Source of the DNA: Hymenobacter jeollabukensis
GTDB taxonomy: Bacteria; Bacteroidota; Bacteroidia; Cytophagales; Hymenobacteraceae
Reading direction: 5' to 3'
DNA: 64,000 bases
Assembly (NCBI RefSeq): GCF_005771675.1
Contig: NZ_VAJM01000006.1
Coordinates: 62,001-126,000, forward strand
The notes beneath the pieces are model-generated. The model was not told the origin of the DNA. It searched no databases and worked only from the letters and a program-made list of their open reading frames with translations. The first letter of the stretch is position 1. Each line of letters opens with the position of its first letter. Both the position numbers and the translations under genes were made by a program. Positions 25,882 through 33,888 of the stretch are shown here, piece by piece.

Positions 25882-25968
25882 AGAGAAAGAGAAAAGCGGT
25901 CATTTGATTGAAAAGAAGCCGTGCCGGGTTGCTAGCGGCGCGGCGCATTAGCAGTAAGCTGGAGGTAG

Positions 25969-26289
25969 CTACGGATTCTTTTCGCTGGAGTAGTAACGCC
26001 GAGGCGTTCCGTTCTGCTGCGTCCTTTGCTGCACGGCCCGCTCAACAGTTCGGTAACTGCCGATGAAGCACAGAACAGCTACTCCAACCGGGAGCATCTT
26101 ACGCCACACGGCCGGCCCAGCAACGGAGGCACGAAATACAGCCACCATGACCAGCGTGACGCCTAAGAATAACACCCCGGCTATTGCCGGCGCCAGCCCT
26201 GTAACCAGACTGAAGTGCAGCACCGGCAGCAGGAGCAGCCAGGCCACCACGAGCAGCAGGCCGTTGCCGATGTTGACCAAGCCCCGCAT
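25969..26289 (-). CDS. small membrane protein behind gpsA
   Basis: A 106-residue protein with three hydrophobic helices at about 8-30 (LLLVVAWLLLLPVLHFSL), 32-52 and 64-80. The C-terminus is basic and polar. No family recognised. The ATG lies four bases after the gpsA stop, so it is in the gpsA operon. Confidence 0.7.
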   Translation of the reverse strand: MRGLVNIGNGLLLVVAWLLLLPVLHFSLVTGLAPAIAGVLFLGVTLVMVAVFRASVAGPAVWRKMLPVGVAVLCFIGSYRTVERAVQQRTQQNGTPRRYYSSEKNP

Positions 26290-26293
26290 TGGC

Positions 26294-27283
26294 CTACCGA
26301 AACTTCTCCTTCAGCAGCTCAATCTCCACGGCCGGCGCAATCTTCTCATACAGAATGTGGTAGGCGGCGGAGGTAATCGGCATGTTCACCCGCAGGTCCT
26401 TGTTGACCTCGTAGATGCTTTTGACGGCGTAGTAGCCCTCGGCCACCATGTTCATCTCCATCTGCGCCGACTTCACCGAGTAGCCGCGGCCCACCATGTT
26501 GCCGAAGGTGCGGTTGCGCGAAAACTGCGAGTAGGCCGTCACCAGCAGGTCGCCCAGGTAGGCGGAGGCCGACAGGTCGCGGGGCTGGGGATTGAGGGCG
26601 TAGAGGAAGCGGCGGATTTCCTGCACGGCGTTGGCCACCATCACGGCCTGAAAATTGTCGCCGTAGCCCAGGCCGTGCGCGATGCCGCAGGTCAGGGCAA
26701 TGATGTTTTTCATCACGGCGCAGTACTCGATGCCGTCGAGGTCGGCGGCGGCGTGGGCCTTCACGTAGCGGTTGCGCAGCAGCTGGGCGAAGTCCTCGGC
26801 CAAAGCCAGGTCGGGCGAGCCGATGGTCAGGTAGCTCTGCTTTTCCAAGGCCACTTCCTCGGCGTGGCAGGGCCCGGCTACGCAGCCCATTTTCTCGCGG
26901 TTCATGCGGAAGCGCTCCGACACGTAATCCGTCACCAGCTCGTTGCGGCCCGGAATCATGCCCTTGATGGCCGAAATAACGCGCTTGTTCTTGAGTGCGT
27001 CGCGGTCGAGCTTGTCCAGGGTTTCCTTCACGAAGGCGGCGGGCACGGCCAGCACCACCCAATCGGCCTCCTTCACCACTTCCTCCACGTCGATGGAAGG
27101 CGCGATGCGCGTCAGGTCGAACTGCACCGAGGAAAGGTAGCGCGGGTTGTGGCGCGTGGTGCGCAGGTGCTGCACGTCGTCCTTGTGGCGCAGCCACCAG
27201 CCCACGCGGGCGCCGTTTTCGGAGAGGATTTTGGCTAGTGCGGTGGCCCAGGAGCCGCCGCCAATCATGGCAATTTTTTCCAA
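26294..27283 (-). CDS. gpsA: glycerol-3-phosphate dehydrogenase [NAD(P)+]
   Basis: A 329-residue enzyme reducing dihydroxyacetone phosphate to sn-glycerol 3-phosphate for phospholipid synthesis. The nucleotide-binding loop is IGGGSWATALAKILSENG (7-24). Catalytic Lys lies in the AVMKNIIALTCGIAHGLGYG segment, and CVAGPCHAEEVA is the substrate region. Length is normal for GpsA. First gene of a small minus-strand operon. Confidence 0.95.
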   Translation of the reverse strand: MEKIAMIGGGSWATALAKILSENGARVGWWLRHKDDVQHLRTTRHNPRYLSSVQFDLTRIAPSIDVEEVVKEADWVVLAVPAAFVKETLDKLDRDALKNKRVISAIKGMIPGRNELVTDYVSERFRMNREKMGCVAGPCHAEEVALEKQSYLTIGSPDLALAEDFAQLLRNRYVKAHAAADLDGIEYCAVMKNIIALTCGIAHGLGYGDNFQAVMVANAVQEIRRFLYALNPQPRDLSASAYLGDLLVTAYSQFSRNRTFGNMVGRGYSVKSAQMEMNMVAEGYYAVKSIYEVNKDLRVNMPITSAAYHILYEKIAPAVEIELLKEKFR

Positions 27284-27299
27284 GGGGAATGCGGGGAAA

Positions 27300-27389
27300 T
27301 GTAGCGCGAACCTTCAGTTCGCGTAACCCAGCACGAAAGCCTTCCGGCGAAATCGTGCTGGGTTACGCGAACTGAAGGTTCGCGCTACA
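27300..27389. repeat. perfect 37-bp inverted repeat
   Basis: The arms 27300-27336 and 27353-27389 are exact reverse complements (TGTAGCGCGAACCTTCAGTT is the start of the left arm) around a 16-base spacer. It lies just upstream of gpsA. Perfect arms imply recent origin or active maintenance, as in REP/BIME or MITE-like elements. No target-site duplication is evident. Confidence 0.85.
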
Positions 27390-27423
27390 AGCGTACGAAT
27401 GGCCGATTTTAGCTAAAAAAAGC

Positions 27424-27461
27424 GAGAGGCCGGCCCGAACGTTCGTTCGGGCCGGCCTCTC
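27424..27461 (-). terminator. terminator of efflux adaptor operon
   Basis: GAGAGGCCGGCCCGAACG and its complement form a perfect 18-bp stem around TT. On the minus strand it is followed by GCTTTTTTTAGC. It lies 24 bases past the adaptor stop. Confidence 0.92.
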
Positions 27462-27484
27462 ATCGGCGGCGGTTCGGCCGCGGT

Positions 27485-28894
27485 CTATTCTTTGTCGTCG
27501 CCTTCGCCTTCCTTCAAGGCGGCGCGGTCCAGGGACTTAGCGTCCTTCACCTGCACCACGGCGCCGTCCTTCAGCGTCTTCGATACGGCCCGGAACGGCC
27601 CGCTCACCACTTCGTCGCCGGCCTGCACGCCCGAGAGAATTTCGATGTGGTCGAAGTCGCTGATGCCAGTCTTGACGGGCGTGAGCACCGCCTTGCCGCC
27701 GCGCACCACGAACACCACTTCCTCGATGTCGCCCTTGGGCTTGACCTCGTCGCCGGAGCTGTTGCCCCCGCGGCCACGGCCCACCTTGATGCCGCTGCCT
27801 TCCGACTTATCGTTTTTGGCAAAGGCGCTGTCCGAGCGGGTTGTCACGGCGGCCAGGGGCACGGCCAGGGCGCCGCTCTTGCGGTCGGTAATCACGTCGA
27901 CGGAGGCCGTCATGCCGGGGCGGAAGGGCACCACGGTGCGGCCGCCCACGGTACGCACCAGCTGCCGGTACGACTCGGGCAGCAGGCGCACGCGCACCTC
28001 AAACTCGGTCACGGCTTCGGCCGTCAGCGCGTCCTTGGCCGTGTTGGCAATGCTGGTCACGATGCCGCGAAACTTGAGGTTGCGGGCCGCGTAGGCGTCC
28101 ACTTCCACGTCGGCCGAGTCGCCCAGGTCCACGTTGCTCACGTCGTTTTCGTTCACGTTCACGCGCACCTCCATCGAGTTCAGATTGGCAATGCGCATGA
28201 TTTCGGTGCCGGCCATCTGCGAGGTGCCCAGCACCCGCTCGCCCTTCTCCACGTTGAGCTTGCTGACGGTGCCGCTCACCGGGGCGTAGATGGTGGTTTT
28301 GTTGAGGTTCTTGCGGGCTTCGTCGAGGCCGGCCTGGGCCGAGCGCACCGAGCTTTGAGCCGCCCGGATGCTGGCGCGGGCCGAGTTGATTTCCTCCTGC
28401 GAGGCGTCGTAGGCGGCTTTGGCCTGCTCGTACTCGGCCTGCGAAATCACCTTCTGCTTGAACAGCGAGGCGTTGCGGCGGTAGGTCAGCTCGGTCTGCT
28501 TGGCGTTGGCCATCAGCTGCTGCATGCGGGCCTGCGACTGGCCCACGTTGGCCTGCTGGGTGCCCACCATGGCCGACTGCTGGTTCACCATGGCCTGGTA
28601 GTTATCGGGCCGAATGCGCAGCAGGAGCTGGCCTTTGCGCACGGAGTCGCCCTCGTGCACGTACAGCTCCACGATTTCACCCGACACGTCGGAGGAAATC
28701 TTCACTTCCGTTTCGGGCTGCACCTTGCCCGAGGCGCTGACTTTCTCCACGATGTCGGCCGGGGCGGCTTTGGCCGTCAGCACCTCGGTGCCGGCAGGCT
28801 TGCCAATCCAGCCCTTTTTCTTGGCCACGATGCCTCCGCCAATCACGACCACCAACAGGCCGAGCAGGATGAACAACAAGCGGTTGTTTCGCAT
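27485..28894 (-). CDS. efflux periplasmic adaptor (HlyD/MacA type)
   Basis: A 469-residue membrane fusion protein. One N-terminal helix at about 6-23 (LLFILLGLLVVVIGGGIV) anchors it. The lipoyl-like halves are VSASGKVQPETEVKISSDVS and the GTVSKLNVEKGERVLG region, separated by a long hairpin at about 105-205 (QSQARMQQLMANAKQTELTY). Beta-barrel and membrane-proximal domains follow (VDVITDRKSGALAVPLAAVT). It bridges an inner-membrane pump and TolC. TolC is directly upstream, but no pump gene is in the window. Confidence 0.92.
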   Translation of the reverse strand: MRNNRLLFILLGLLVVVIGGGIVAKKKGWIGKPAGTEVLTAKAAPADIVEKVSASGKVQPETEVKISSDVSGEIVELYVHEGDSVRKGQLLLRIRPDNYQAMVNQQSAMVGTQQANVGQSQARMQQLMANAKQTELTYRRNASLFKQKVISQAEYEQAKAAYDASQEEINSARASIRAAQSSVRSAQAGLDEARKNLNKTTIYAPVSGTVSKLNVEKGERVLGTSQMAGTEIMRIANLNSMEVRVNVNENDVSNVDLGDSADVEVDAYAARNLKFRGIVTSIANTAKDALTAEAVTEFEVRVRLLPESYRQLVRTVGGRTVVPFRPGMTASVDVITDRKSGALAVPLAAVTTRSDSAFAKNDKSEGSGIKVGRGRGGNSSGDEVKPKGDIEEVVFVVRGGKAVLTPVKTGISDFDHIEILSGVQAGDEVVSGPFRAVSKTLKDGAVVQVKDAKSLDRAALKEGEGDDKE

Positions 28895-29016
28895 ATATCA
28901 ATGTTTGGAATGTGCAGAAGGGGGTTTGTTAATGAGCTGATGTGGGAATGTGCTGAGGTGCTAATGGTCGTTCTGTTACGCATTAGCTCTTCAGCACATT
29001 CCTACACCTCAGCTCA
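28895..29016. repeat. stop/start paired-arm element
   Basis: TTAATGAGCTGATGTGGGAA with TGTGCTGAGGTGCTAATG (28929-28966) pairs imperfectly with CATTAGCTCTTCAGCACATT and CCTACACCTCAGCTCATTA (28979-29017). On the mRNA the TolC stop is followed by the C-poor arm; the G-poor arm leads to the adaptor ATG. Confidence 0.75.
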
Positions 29017-30558
29017 TTACAAGTCGAGCGGTTTGCCCTGGTAGAAGTCGAGCACCTTGCGGCGGAAGATGTACTCGTATTTGGCCTGAATCATCGACGA
29101 CTCGGCGCCGGCCAGGTTGTTCTTGGCCTGGTTGAAGTCGGTGCCGTTGAGCAGGCCGTTGTTGAAGCGGATTTCCGCGTTGCGGTAGGCCGTGGTCAGC
29201 GCCTCCACCTGGCGCTTGTTCGAGGCGTAGCGGCGCTGGGCAGCCAGGGCGTCGGCGTAGGCCTGCTGAATGGTCTGGCGCAGGGTCAGGCGCGTCTGCT
29301 CGGCGCGCAGTTCGGCCTGCTTGGTGCCGATGACGGAGCGCTGCACGTTGGTGCGCGCCTGCCAGCCGTTGAGAATGGGAATCGTCAGGTTGAAGCTCAG
29401 CTGCTTGCCGATGTTGTTTTTCACCTGCGAGCCGAAGCCCTCGGGCAAGGTCTGGAAACGCGGCTGCCGGATGCCGGCAAACACGCCCGGCACCAGCACC
29501 GGCTGCCCGGTAGCCGGGTTCAGCTGGTAGATGAAGCCCGACGGGACGATGGTGGAGTCGCCGGACAGCTTGCGGGCAATGCGGGCCGAAGAGTAGCCCG
29601 AAAAGATGCTGGCCCCGAACGAAAGGCGCGGGTAATAGGCCCCGCGGGCCACTTCCACCCCGCGCAGGGCGCTCTGCACGCGCAAATCGGCGGCGCGTAC
29701 CTGCGGCTGGGTGGTCTGGGCAATCTGGTAAGTGCCGTCGGCGTCAGTGTCCATGGCCGGCATCTCGTCGGGGTCGGGCAGCTGCGGCACCACCAGGGCC
29801 AGCGAGTTGGTACGGGCCTGGTCGAGGTTGAGCAACTGGGCCACCTGCAGGCGGGCCAGGTCGCGCTGGTTCTGGGCCGTCACCACGCTCACTTCGTCGG
29901 AAGCCAACTGGGCCTGGGCGTCGAGCAGGTTGCTTTCGGCCACGGCCCCGGCGCGCAGCAGCTTCTGCGTGCGGTCGATCTGGGACTGGTCGGTGTTGAT
30001 GCGCAGCTGGCTGGCGCGCAGCAGCTCCTCGCCCAACAGATACTGCAGATAAGCCGAGGCCACGTTCAGCGAGAGGTCGTTGCGGGCCTGGTCGATGTCG
30101 AGCAAAGCGGCCTGGTAATCGAGGGCGTAGCGCTTGATGTTGTTGCGCACCTGAAAGCCCGAGAAGACGTTCAGGCCCGCGGTGGCCGAGAAGTTATTGG
30201 CCCGCGTGGTCTGGCTCTGGAAGGTGTAGGTGAGCGGGTCCACGTTGGTGCCGTAGTTCCAGGTCTGCGAGGCGTTGGCGTTGGCCGTGGGCAGCTGGCT
30301 CAGGCGGGTCTGGCGCAGCGTGGCCTCGCTCAGCTCGGCCTGCAGCTGCGACTGGCGCACCGTCAGGTTGTTCTGGATGGCGTATTCCACGGCCTGCATC
30401 AGCGTGAACGGGCCGGAAGGAGCGGCCTGAGGCACGGCGGCGGCCGGCGGCGCGACGGGCGGCGTCACCTGAGCGGCGGCGGGCAGGGCCAGGGTGGCGG
30501 CCACCAGCACCGCACCGGTGCGCAGGCCGCGTGGCAGAAGCGTAGCAGTTTGTTTCAT
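29017..30558 (-). CDS. TolC family outer membrane efflux protein
   Basis: A 513-residue protein from ATG 30558. A signal peptide is visible (MKQTATLLPRGLRTGAVLVA and the AALALPAAAQ-type cleavage region). The typical TolC opening FTLMQAVEYAIQNNLTVRQS follows. Two long helical repeats with TNLDxA-like patterns occupy about 60-270 and 300-500 (LDQARTNSLAL; YRNAEIRFNNGLLNGTDFNQ). It forms the outer-membrane channel for the adaptor encoded 122 bases downstream. Confidence 0.93.
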   Translation of the reverse strand: MKQTATLLPRGLRTGAVLVAATLALPAAAQVTPPVAPPAAAVPQAAPSGPFTLMQAVEYAIQNNLTVRQSQLQAELSEATLRQTRLSQLPTANANASQTWNYGTNVDPLTYTFQSQTTRANNFSATAGLNVFSGFQVRNNIKRYALDYQAALLDIDQARNDLSLNVASAYLQYLLGEELLRASQLRINTDQSQIDRTQKLLRAGAVAESNLLDAQAQLASDEVSVVTAQNQRDLARLQVAQLLNLDQARTNSLALVVPQLPDPDEMPAMDTDADGTYQIAQTTQPQVRAADLRVQSALRGVEVARGAYYPRLSFGASIFSGYSSARIARKLSGDSTIVPSGFIYQLNPATGQPVLVPGVFAGIRQPRFQTLPEGFGSQVKNNIGKQLSFNLTIPILNGWQARTNVQRSVIGTKQAELRAEQTRLTLRQTIQQAYADALAAQRRYASNKRQVEALTTAYRNAEIRFNNGLLNGTDFNQAKNNLAGAESSMIQAKYEYIFRRKVLDFYQGKPLDL

Positions 30559-30675
30559 CGGGCAGGCAGTTTCGGGGAGCGAACTAGGACGAACAATGGT
30601 ATCGGGACAGTCGGGAACCGGCTCGAACGCCCAATATCCGGACAATGATATATAAGTGGCGGCGCGGCCACAAGC

Positions 30676-31356
30676 TTAATCGATGCTGGGAATGTAGCGC
30701 ACCTGGTGCACCCAGCGCAGGTGGCGCAGGTACTGCAGGGAAATGTCGTTCAGGGGCGAGTCCATTTCGATGAACTGCCGGGCCACCTGGTTTTTGCCCT
30801 TGCGCGACACGTTCATGGTGGCAATGTTGCAGTCGTCGTGGGCAATGATGTCGGCAATGAAGGCAATGGAGCCTTTCACGTCGTCGGCATCGATGATGAG
30901 CGTGTGCAGCGCGGCCGAAAAGTCGCAGGGAAACCCGTCGACCTCCACGATGCGAATCACCCCGCCGCCCCGGCTCTGGCCCACCACGTCGACCGAAGTA
31001 CCGGCCTGCTCGTCGCGCAGCTGCAGCCGGATGGTGTTCGGGTGCATCGTGGACGCATTGCCCACGCCCTGAAACGTGTACTGTAGCCCGGCCGCCTGGG
31101 CGTGCTCGAAGGCCTCGCGGATGCGCTTGTCGTCGGTGGGGTAGTCCAGCAGCCCGGCCACGATGGCGCGGTCGGAGCCGTGGCCCTCGTAGGTGCGGGC
31201 GAAGGAGTTGTAGAAGGTAATGGTGGCGTGGGTAGGCAGCGAGCCGAGCACCCGAATGGCGGCGCGGGCAATGCGCACCACCCCGGCCGTGTGCGAGGAG
31301 CTGGGCCCGATCATCACCGGCCCGATCATATCAAAAATGGAGCTTTTCTCAGCCAT
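30676..31356 (-). CDS. sdaAB: L-serine ammonia-lyase, iron-sulphur type, beta subunit
   Basis: A 226-residue protein from ATG 31356. It opens SSIFDMIGPVMIGPSSSHTA, the beta-domain signature of L-serine deaminase. GNASTMHPNTIRLQL and the C-terminal ACT-like region (VKGSIAFIADIIAHDDCNIA) fit. With the alpha subunit it would convert L-serine to pyruvate and ammonia; no alpha gene is in the window, so it is encoded elsewhere. TACCTTTA on the minus strand about 24 bases upstream is a near-consensus -7 element. Confidence 0.92.
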   Translation of the reverse strand: MAEKSSIFDMIGPVMIGPSSSHTAGVVRIARAAIRVLGSLPTHATITFYNSFARTYEGHGSDRAIVAGLLDYPTDDKRIREAFEHAQAAGLQYTFQGVGNASTMHPNTIRLQLRDEQAGTSVDVVGQSRGGGVIRIVEVDGFPCDFSAALHTLIIDADDVKGSIAFIADIIAHDDCNIATMNVSRKGKNQVARQFIEMDSPLNDISLQYLRHLRWVHQVRYIPSID

Positions 31357-31628
31357 GAAAATTGCATGAAAGCGGGCTAAAGGTACTGCCCTGCCCCACA
31401 AAACCAACGGCATATTCGACCAACCCGCCAGCCGCGCGCCGGTTCCCGGCAATCCGCCATACCAAACCCGCGCCCGCTGCGGCATCGGCGCGCGGCCCAA
31501 CCTGCTGGTTCCGGGCAATACTCTGCACAAAACCCGGCTCCAAGCTGGCATTTTCTGTTCTTTTTCGTTCTTTGTGACTTCCCTCACCCACCCCCACCAC
31601 CCCCTACCTGCTTCCTCCCTCCCCCTCC

Positions 31629-32618
31629 ATGCCAAACCAGGAAGAGTTTTCGCCCGCGGTCCTCACCCAACTGCGGCGCTTACAGGAGAAGTATGCCGCT
31701 GATGGTCAAGACCTGGCTGGTTACCTCGAAGGCCTCTACCACGCTGATTACGTCAATTACTGGGACTACATCGAGCTGGACACGCTGCTTTCGCTCCAAC
31801 GGCCCCTCACCAAGATTCCCGACGAGCGAATCTTCATCATGTACCACCAGATTACGGAGCTGTACTTCAAGCTCTGCCTGGAAGAATACGAACAGATCGG
31901 CAACCTGCAGCAGCCCGCCCTGGGCGAACTGGTGCTGCGCCTGGGCCGCATCAACCGCTACTTCGAGAACCTGATCGACTCGTTCGACGTGATGGTCGAC
32001 GGCATGGACCGGCAGCAGTTTCTGCAGTTTCGCATGGCGCTGATGCCGGCCTCCGGGTTTCAGTCGGTGCAGTATCGCCTGATCGAAATCAGCTCCACTG
32101 ACCTGAATAACCTCGTCGACAAGGAGCAGCAGCGCCTGCTCGGCGAATCGGACAACCACGAGGAGCTGATGGGCTGCATCTACTGGAAAGCCGGCGCCAC
32201 CCTGGAAACCGACGGCGCCAAGACGCTGACCCTGAAGCAGTTCGAGGCCAAGTACCACCAGACCCTGCTCGACCACGCCGCCCGCTTCCGCCACCGCAAC
32301 GTGTGGGCCGTGGTGCAGCGCCTGCCCGAGGAGGACCGCCGCCACCCGCGCCTGCTGCGCCAGCTCAAGCAGCTCGACGTGAACGTGAACATCAACTGGC
32401 CGCTGATGCACTACAAATCGGCGGTGCGCTACCTGGAGCGCCAGGCTGGCGACGCGGTGCCCGCCACCGGCGGCACCAACTGGCGCAAGTACCTGCCCCC
32501 GAAGTTTCAGAAGCGCATTTTCTACCCCCAGCTCTGGACCGGGCAGGAGTTTGAGGACTGGGGCAAGAGCTGGGTGGATAAAGTGCTGGAAGAAACGGCC
32601 ATTGCCAGCTCCCACTAA
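31629..32618 (+). CDS. kynA: tryptophan 2,3-dioxygenase
   Basis: A 329-residue haem enzyme that opens the indole ring of tryptophan to N-formylkynurenine. The substrate motif YHQITELYFKLCLEEYEQIG (with the distal-pocket His) and SGFQSVQYRLIEI are diagnostic. A C-terminal NWPLMHYKSAVRYLERQ carries the probable proximal His, and the family TGGTNW follows. Cytosolic. No other kynurenine-pathway gene adjoins it. Confidence 0.93.
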   Translation: MPNQEEFSPAVLTQLRRLQEKYAADGQDLAGYLEGLYHADYVNYWDYIELDTLLSLQRPLTKIPDERIFIMYHQITELYFKLCLEEYEQIGNLQQPALGELVLRLGRINRYFENLIDSFDVMVDGMDRQQFLQFRMALMPASGFQSVQYRLIEISSTDLNNLVDKEQQRLLGESDNHEELMGCIYWKAGATLETDGAKTLTLKQFEAKYHQTLLDHAARFRHRNVWAVVQRLPEEDRRHPRLLRQLKQLDVNVNINWPLMHYKSAVRYLERQAGDAVPATGGTNWRKYLPPKFQKRIFYPQLWTGQEFEDWGKSWVDKVLEETAIASSH

Positions 32619-32635
32619 TTTTTTGCACTACGCAG

Positions 32636-32663
32636 GCGCCCGGGCATACCACTGCCCGGGCGC
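32636..32663 (+). terminator. terminator after tryptophan dioxygenase
   Basis: GCGCCCGGGCA and TGCCCGGGCGC form a perfect 11-bp stem with a 6-base loop, followed by TTTCGTT. Confidence 0.8.
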
Positions 32664-32711
32664 TTTCGTTATATTGCACCCGATAGCCGCCGCCCGCCGT
32701 TCTGCCTGCCT

Positions 32712-33203
32712 ATGAAACGCTTGCTTATCGCCCTGCCCCTGGCCGCATTTACGCTGACTGTTTCGCTGGCCGGCGGCACCCAAAGCGGCCCGGCGCCGCT
32801 GAACACCCTGCCCCGCTACGGCGGCGCCAGCAAATCCAAGGCCCTGCGCAAGCTCGACCAGGAGTTTATCAGCCAGTCGTTGAAGCAGTACCGGCAGGAC
32901 CGCCGCGCGGCCTCCGAAAGCTCGGTGTCGGAAGGCTGGAGCCACTTCTACGCCAGCGACGTGGCCACCAGCATCAAGCGCTTCAACCAGGCCTGGCTGC
33001 TCGATTCGACCAACGCCAACGTGTATTACGGCTTCAGCGCCTGCCTCACCGAGCAGGGCGAAGCGGCCGCCGCGCACCGCTACTTCCAGCTCGCCCAGCG
33101 CTACGACGTGCAGAACCAGGGCGCCAACAAGTACTACGAGCGGCTCACGCTGTATTACCAGAGCCGCAAGCAGACGGCCTCGCGCAACGCGGGAGCAGTG
33201 TAA
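32712..33203 (+). CDS. exported TPR-like protein
   Basis: A 163-residue protein with a signal peptide (MKRLLIALPLAAFTLTVSLA). The mature part contains helix pairs resembling TPR units: ATSIKRFNQAWLLDSTNANV and AAAAHRYFQLAQRYDVQNQG. Probably periplasmic; role unknown. TATATTGC at 32670-32677 is a weak -7 candidate. A perfect hairpin terminator follows. Confidence 0.8.
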   Translation: MKRLLIALPLAAFTLTVSLAGGTQSGPAPLNTLPRYGGASKSKALRKLDQEFISQSLKQYRQDRRAASESSVSEGWSHFYASDVATSIKRFNQAWLLDSTNANVYYGFSACLTEQGEAAAAHRYFQLAQRYDVQNQGANKYYERLTLYYQSRKQTASRNAGAV

Positions 33204-33223
33204 ACGCTGCTAAACTTATCTTT

Positions 33224-33257
33224 GAAGGTCTACGCAAGCTCATCTGCGTAGACCTTC
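33224..33257 (+). terminator. Rho-independent terminator
   Basis: GAAGGTCTACGCA and TGCGTAGACCTTC form a perfect 13-bp stem with an 8-base loop, followed by CTTTTTTTCC. Confidence 0.93.
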
Positions 33258-33295
33258 CTTTTTTTCCTAGACCGCTTAGCGAATCAGCTTAGAGT

Positions 33296-33769
33296 ATGGG
33301 TATTGCTTATTCCTACGAAGTCTTCGTTCAGTTTCGGAACGACAGCGCCTGCACGATTGGAATGGTGAATGGGGCTTTTGCCGAATTTCTGTCCAACTAC
33401 ACGGGCGCCGATAAAGTATATATTGAAAAGCAAGTACTTAGCAGTGTTAGTTTTGATTATTACAGCACCCGTTATGACATTAGCACTTTTGGGGTGAGGG
33501 AGGACGACAGTGACGAAGGTTATTCCCTATCCGTGCGCTATGAAACATCTGAGACCGGGAAAGTGAAATACCTGGGCTTTAATGATGCTATGTCCTGGAC
33601 CACCATACAGTTCCGGGACCATCAATTTGTAGAACGGGTGCTTGAGGATTTGTCCATCTGCGGAATAGCCAAAGCAATTTGGGCTTCACGGGTTCCTGAT
33701 GATTCTTTTGACGTGGTTTTTACCTACGACATAAATACCCCTGGCATCATGAAAATTTACGAATTCTGA
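33296..33769 (+). CDS. hypothetical protein, lower GC
   Basis: A 157-residue cytosolic protein (MGIAYSYEVFVQFRNDSACT) without signal peptide or membrane helix and with a mixed alpha/beta pattern. The acidic stretch REDDSDEGYS near 67-76 and WTTIQFRDHQFVERVLEDLS are the most distinctive segments. No family recognised. Codon use is less GC-biased than the neighbours (many GAA, AAA, ATT), milder than in the gene at 530. This hints at transfer. The upstream gap is the terminator of the previous gene. Confidence 0.7.
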   Translation: MGIAYSYEVFVQFRNDSACTIGMVNGAFAEFLSNYTGADKVYIEKQVLSSVSFDYYSTRYDISTFGVREDDSDEGYSLSVRYETSETGKVKYLGFNDAMSWTTIQFRDHQFVERVLEDLSICGIAKAIWASRVPDDSFDVVFTYDINTPGIMKIYEF

Positions 33770-33823
33770 TGAGGCTAAAGGTCGGATGGCCGCGGCACCT
33801 CCTGCCTCCGGAACCATTCGCCG

Positions 33824-33831
33824 TATCTTTG
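33824..33831 (+). promoter_or_regulatory. -7 element of FAD dehydrogenase gene
   Basis: TATCTTTG matches TAnnTTTG exactly, 57 bases before the ATG at 33889. Confidence 0.6.
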
Positions 33832-33888
33832 CCGTCTGACCCATTACCCTACCGGCTTGCGGGCCCAGCTCCCCGCCGCCTTACCTAG

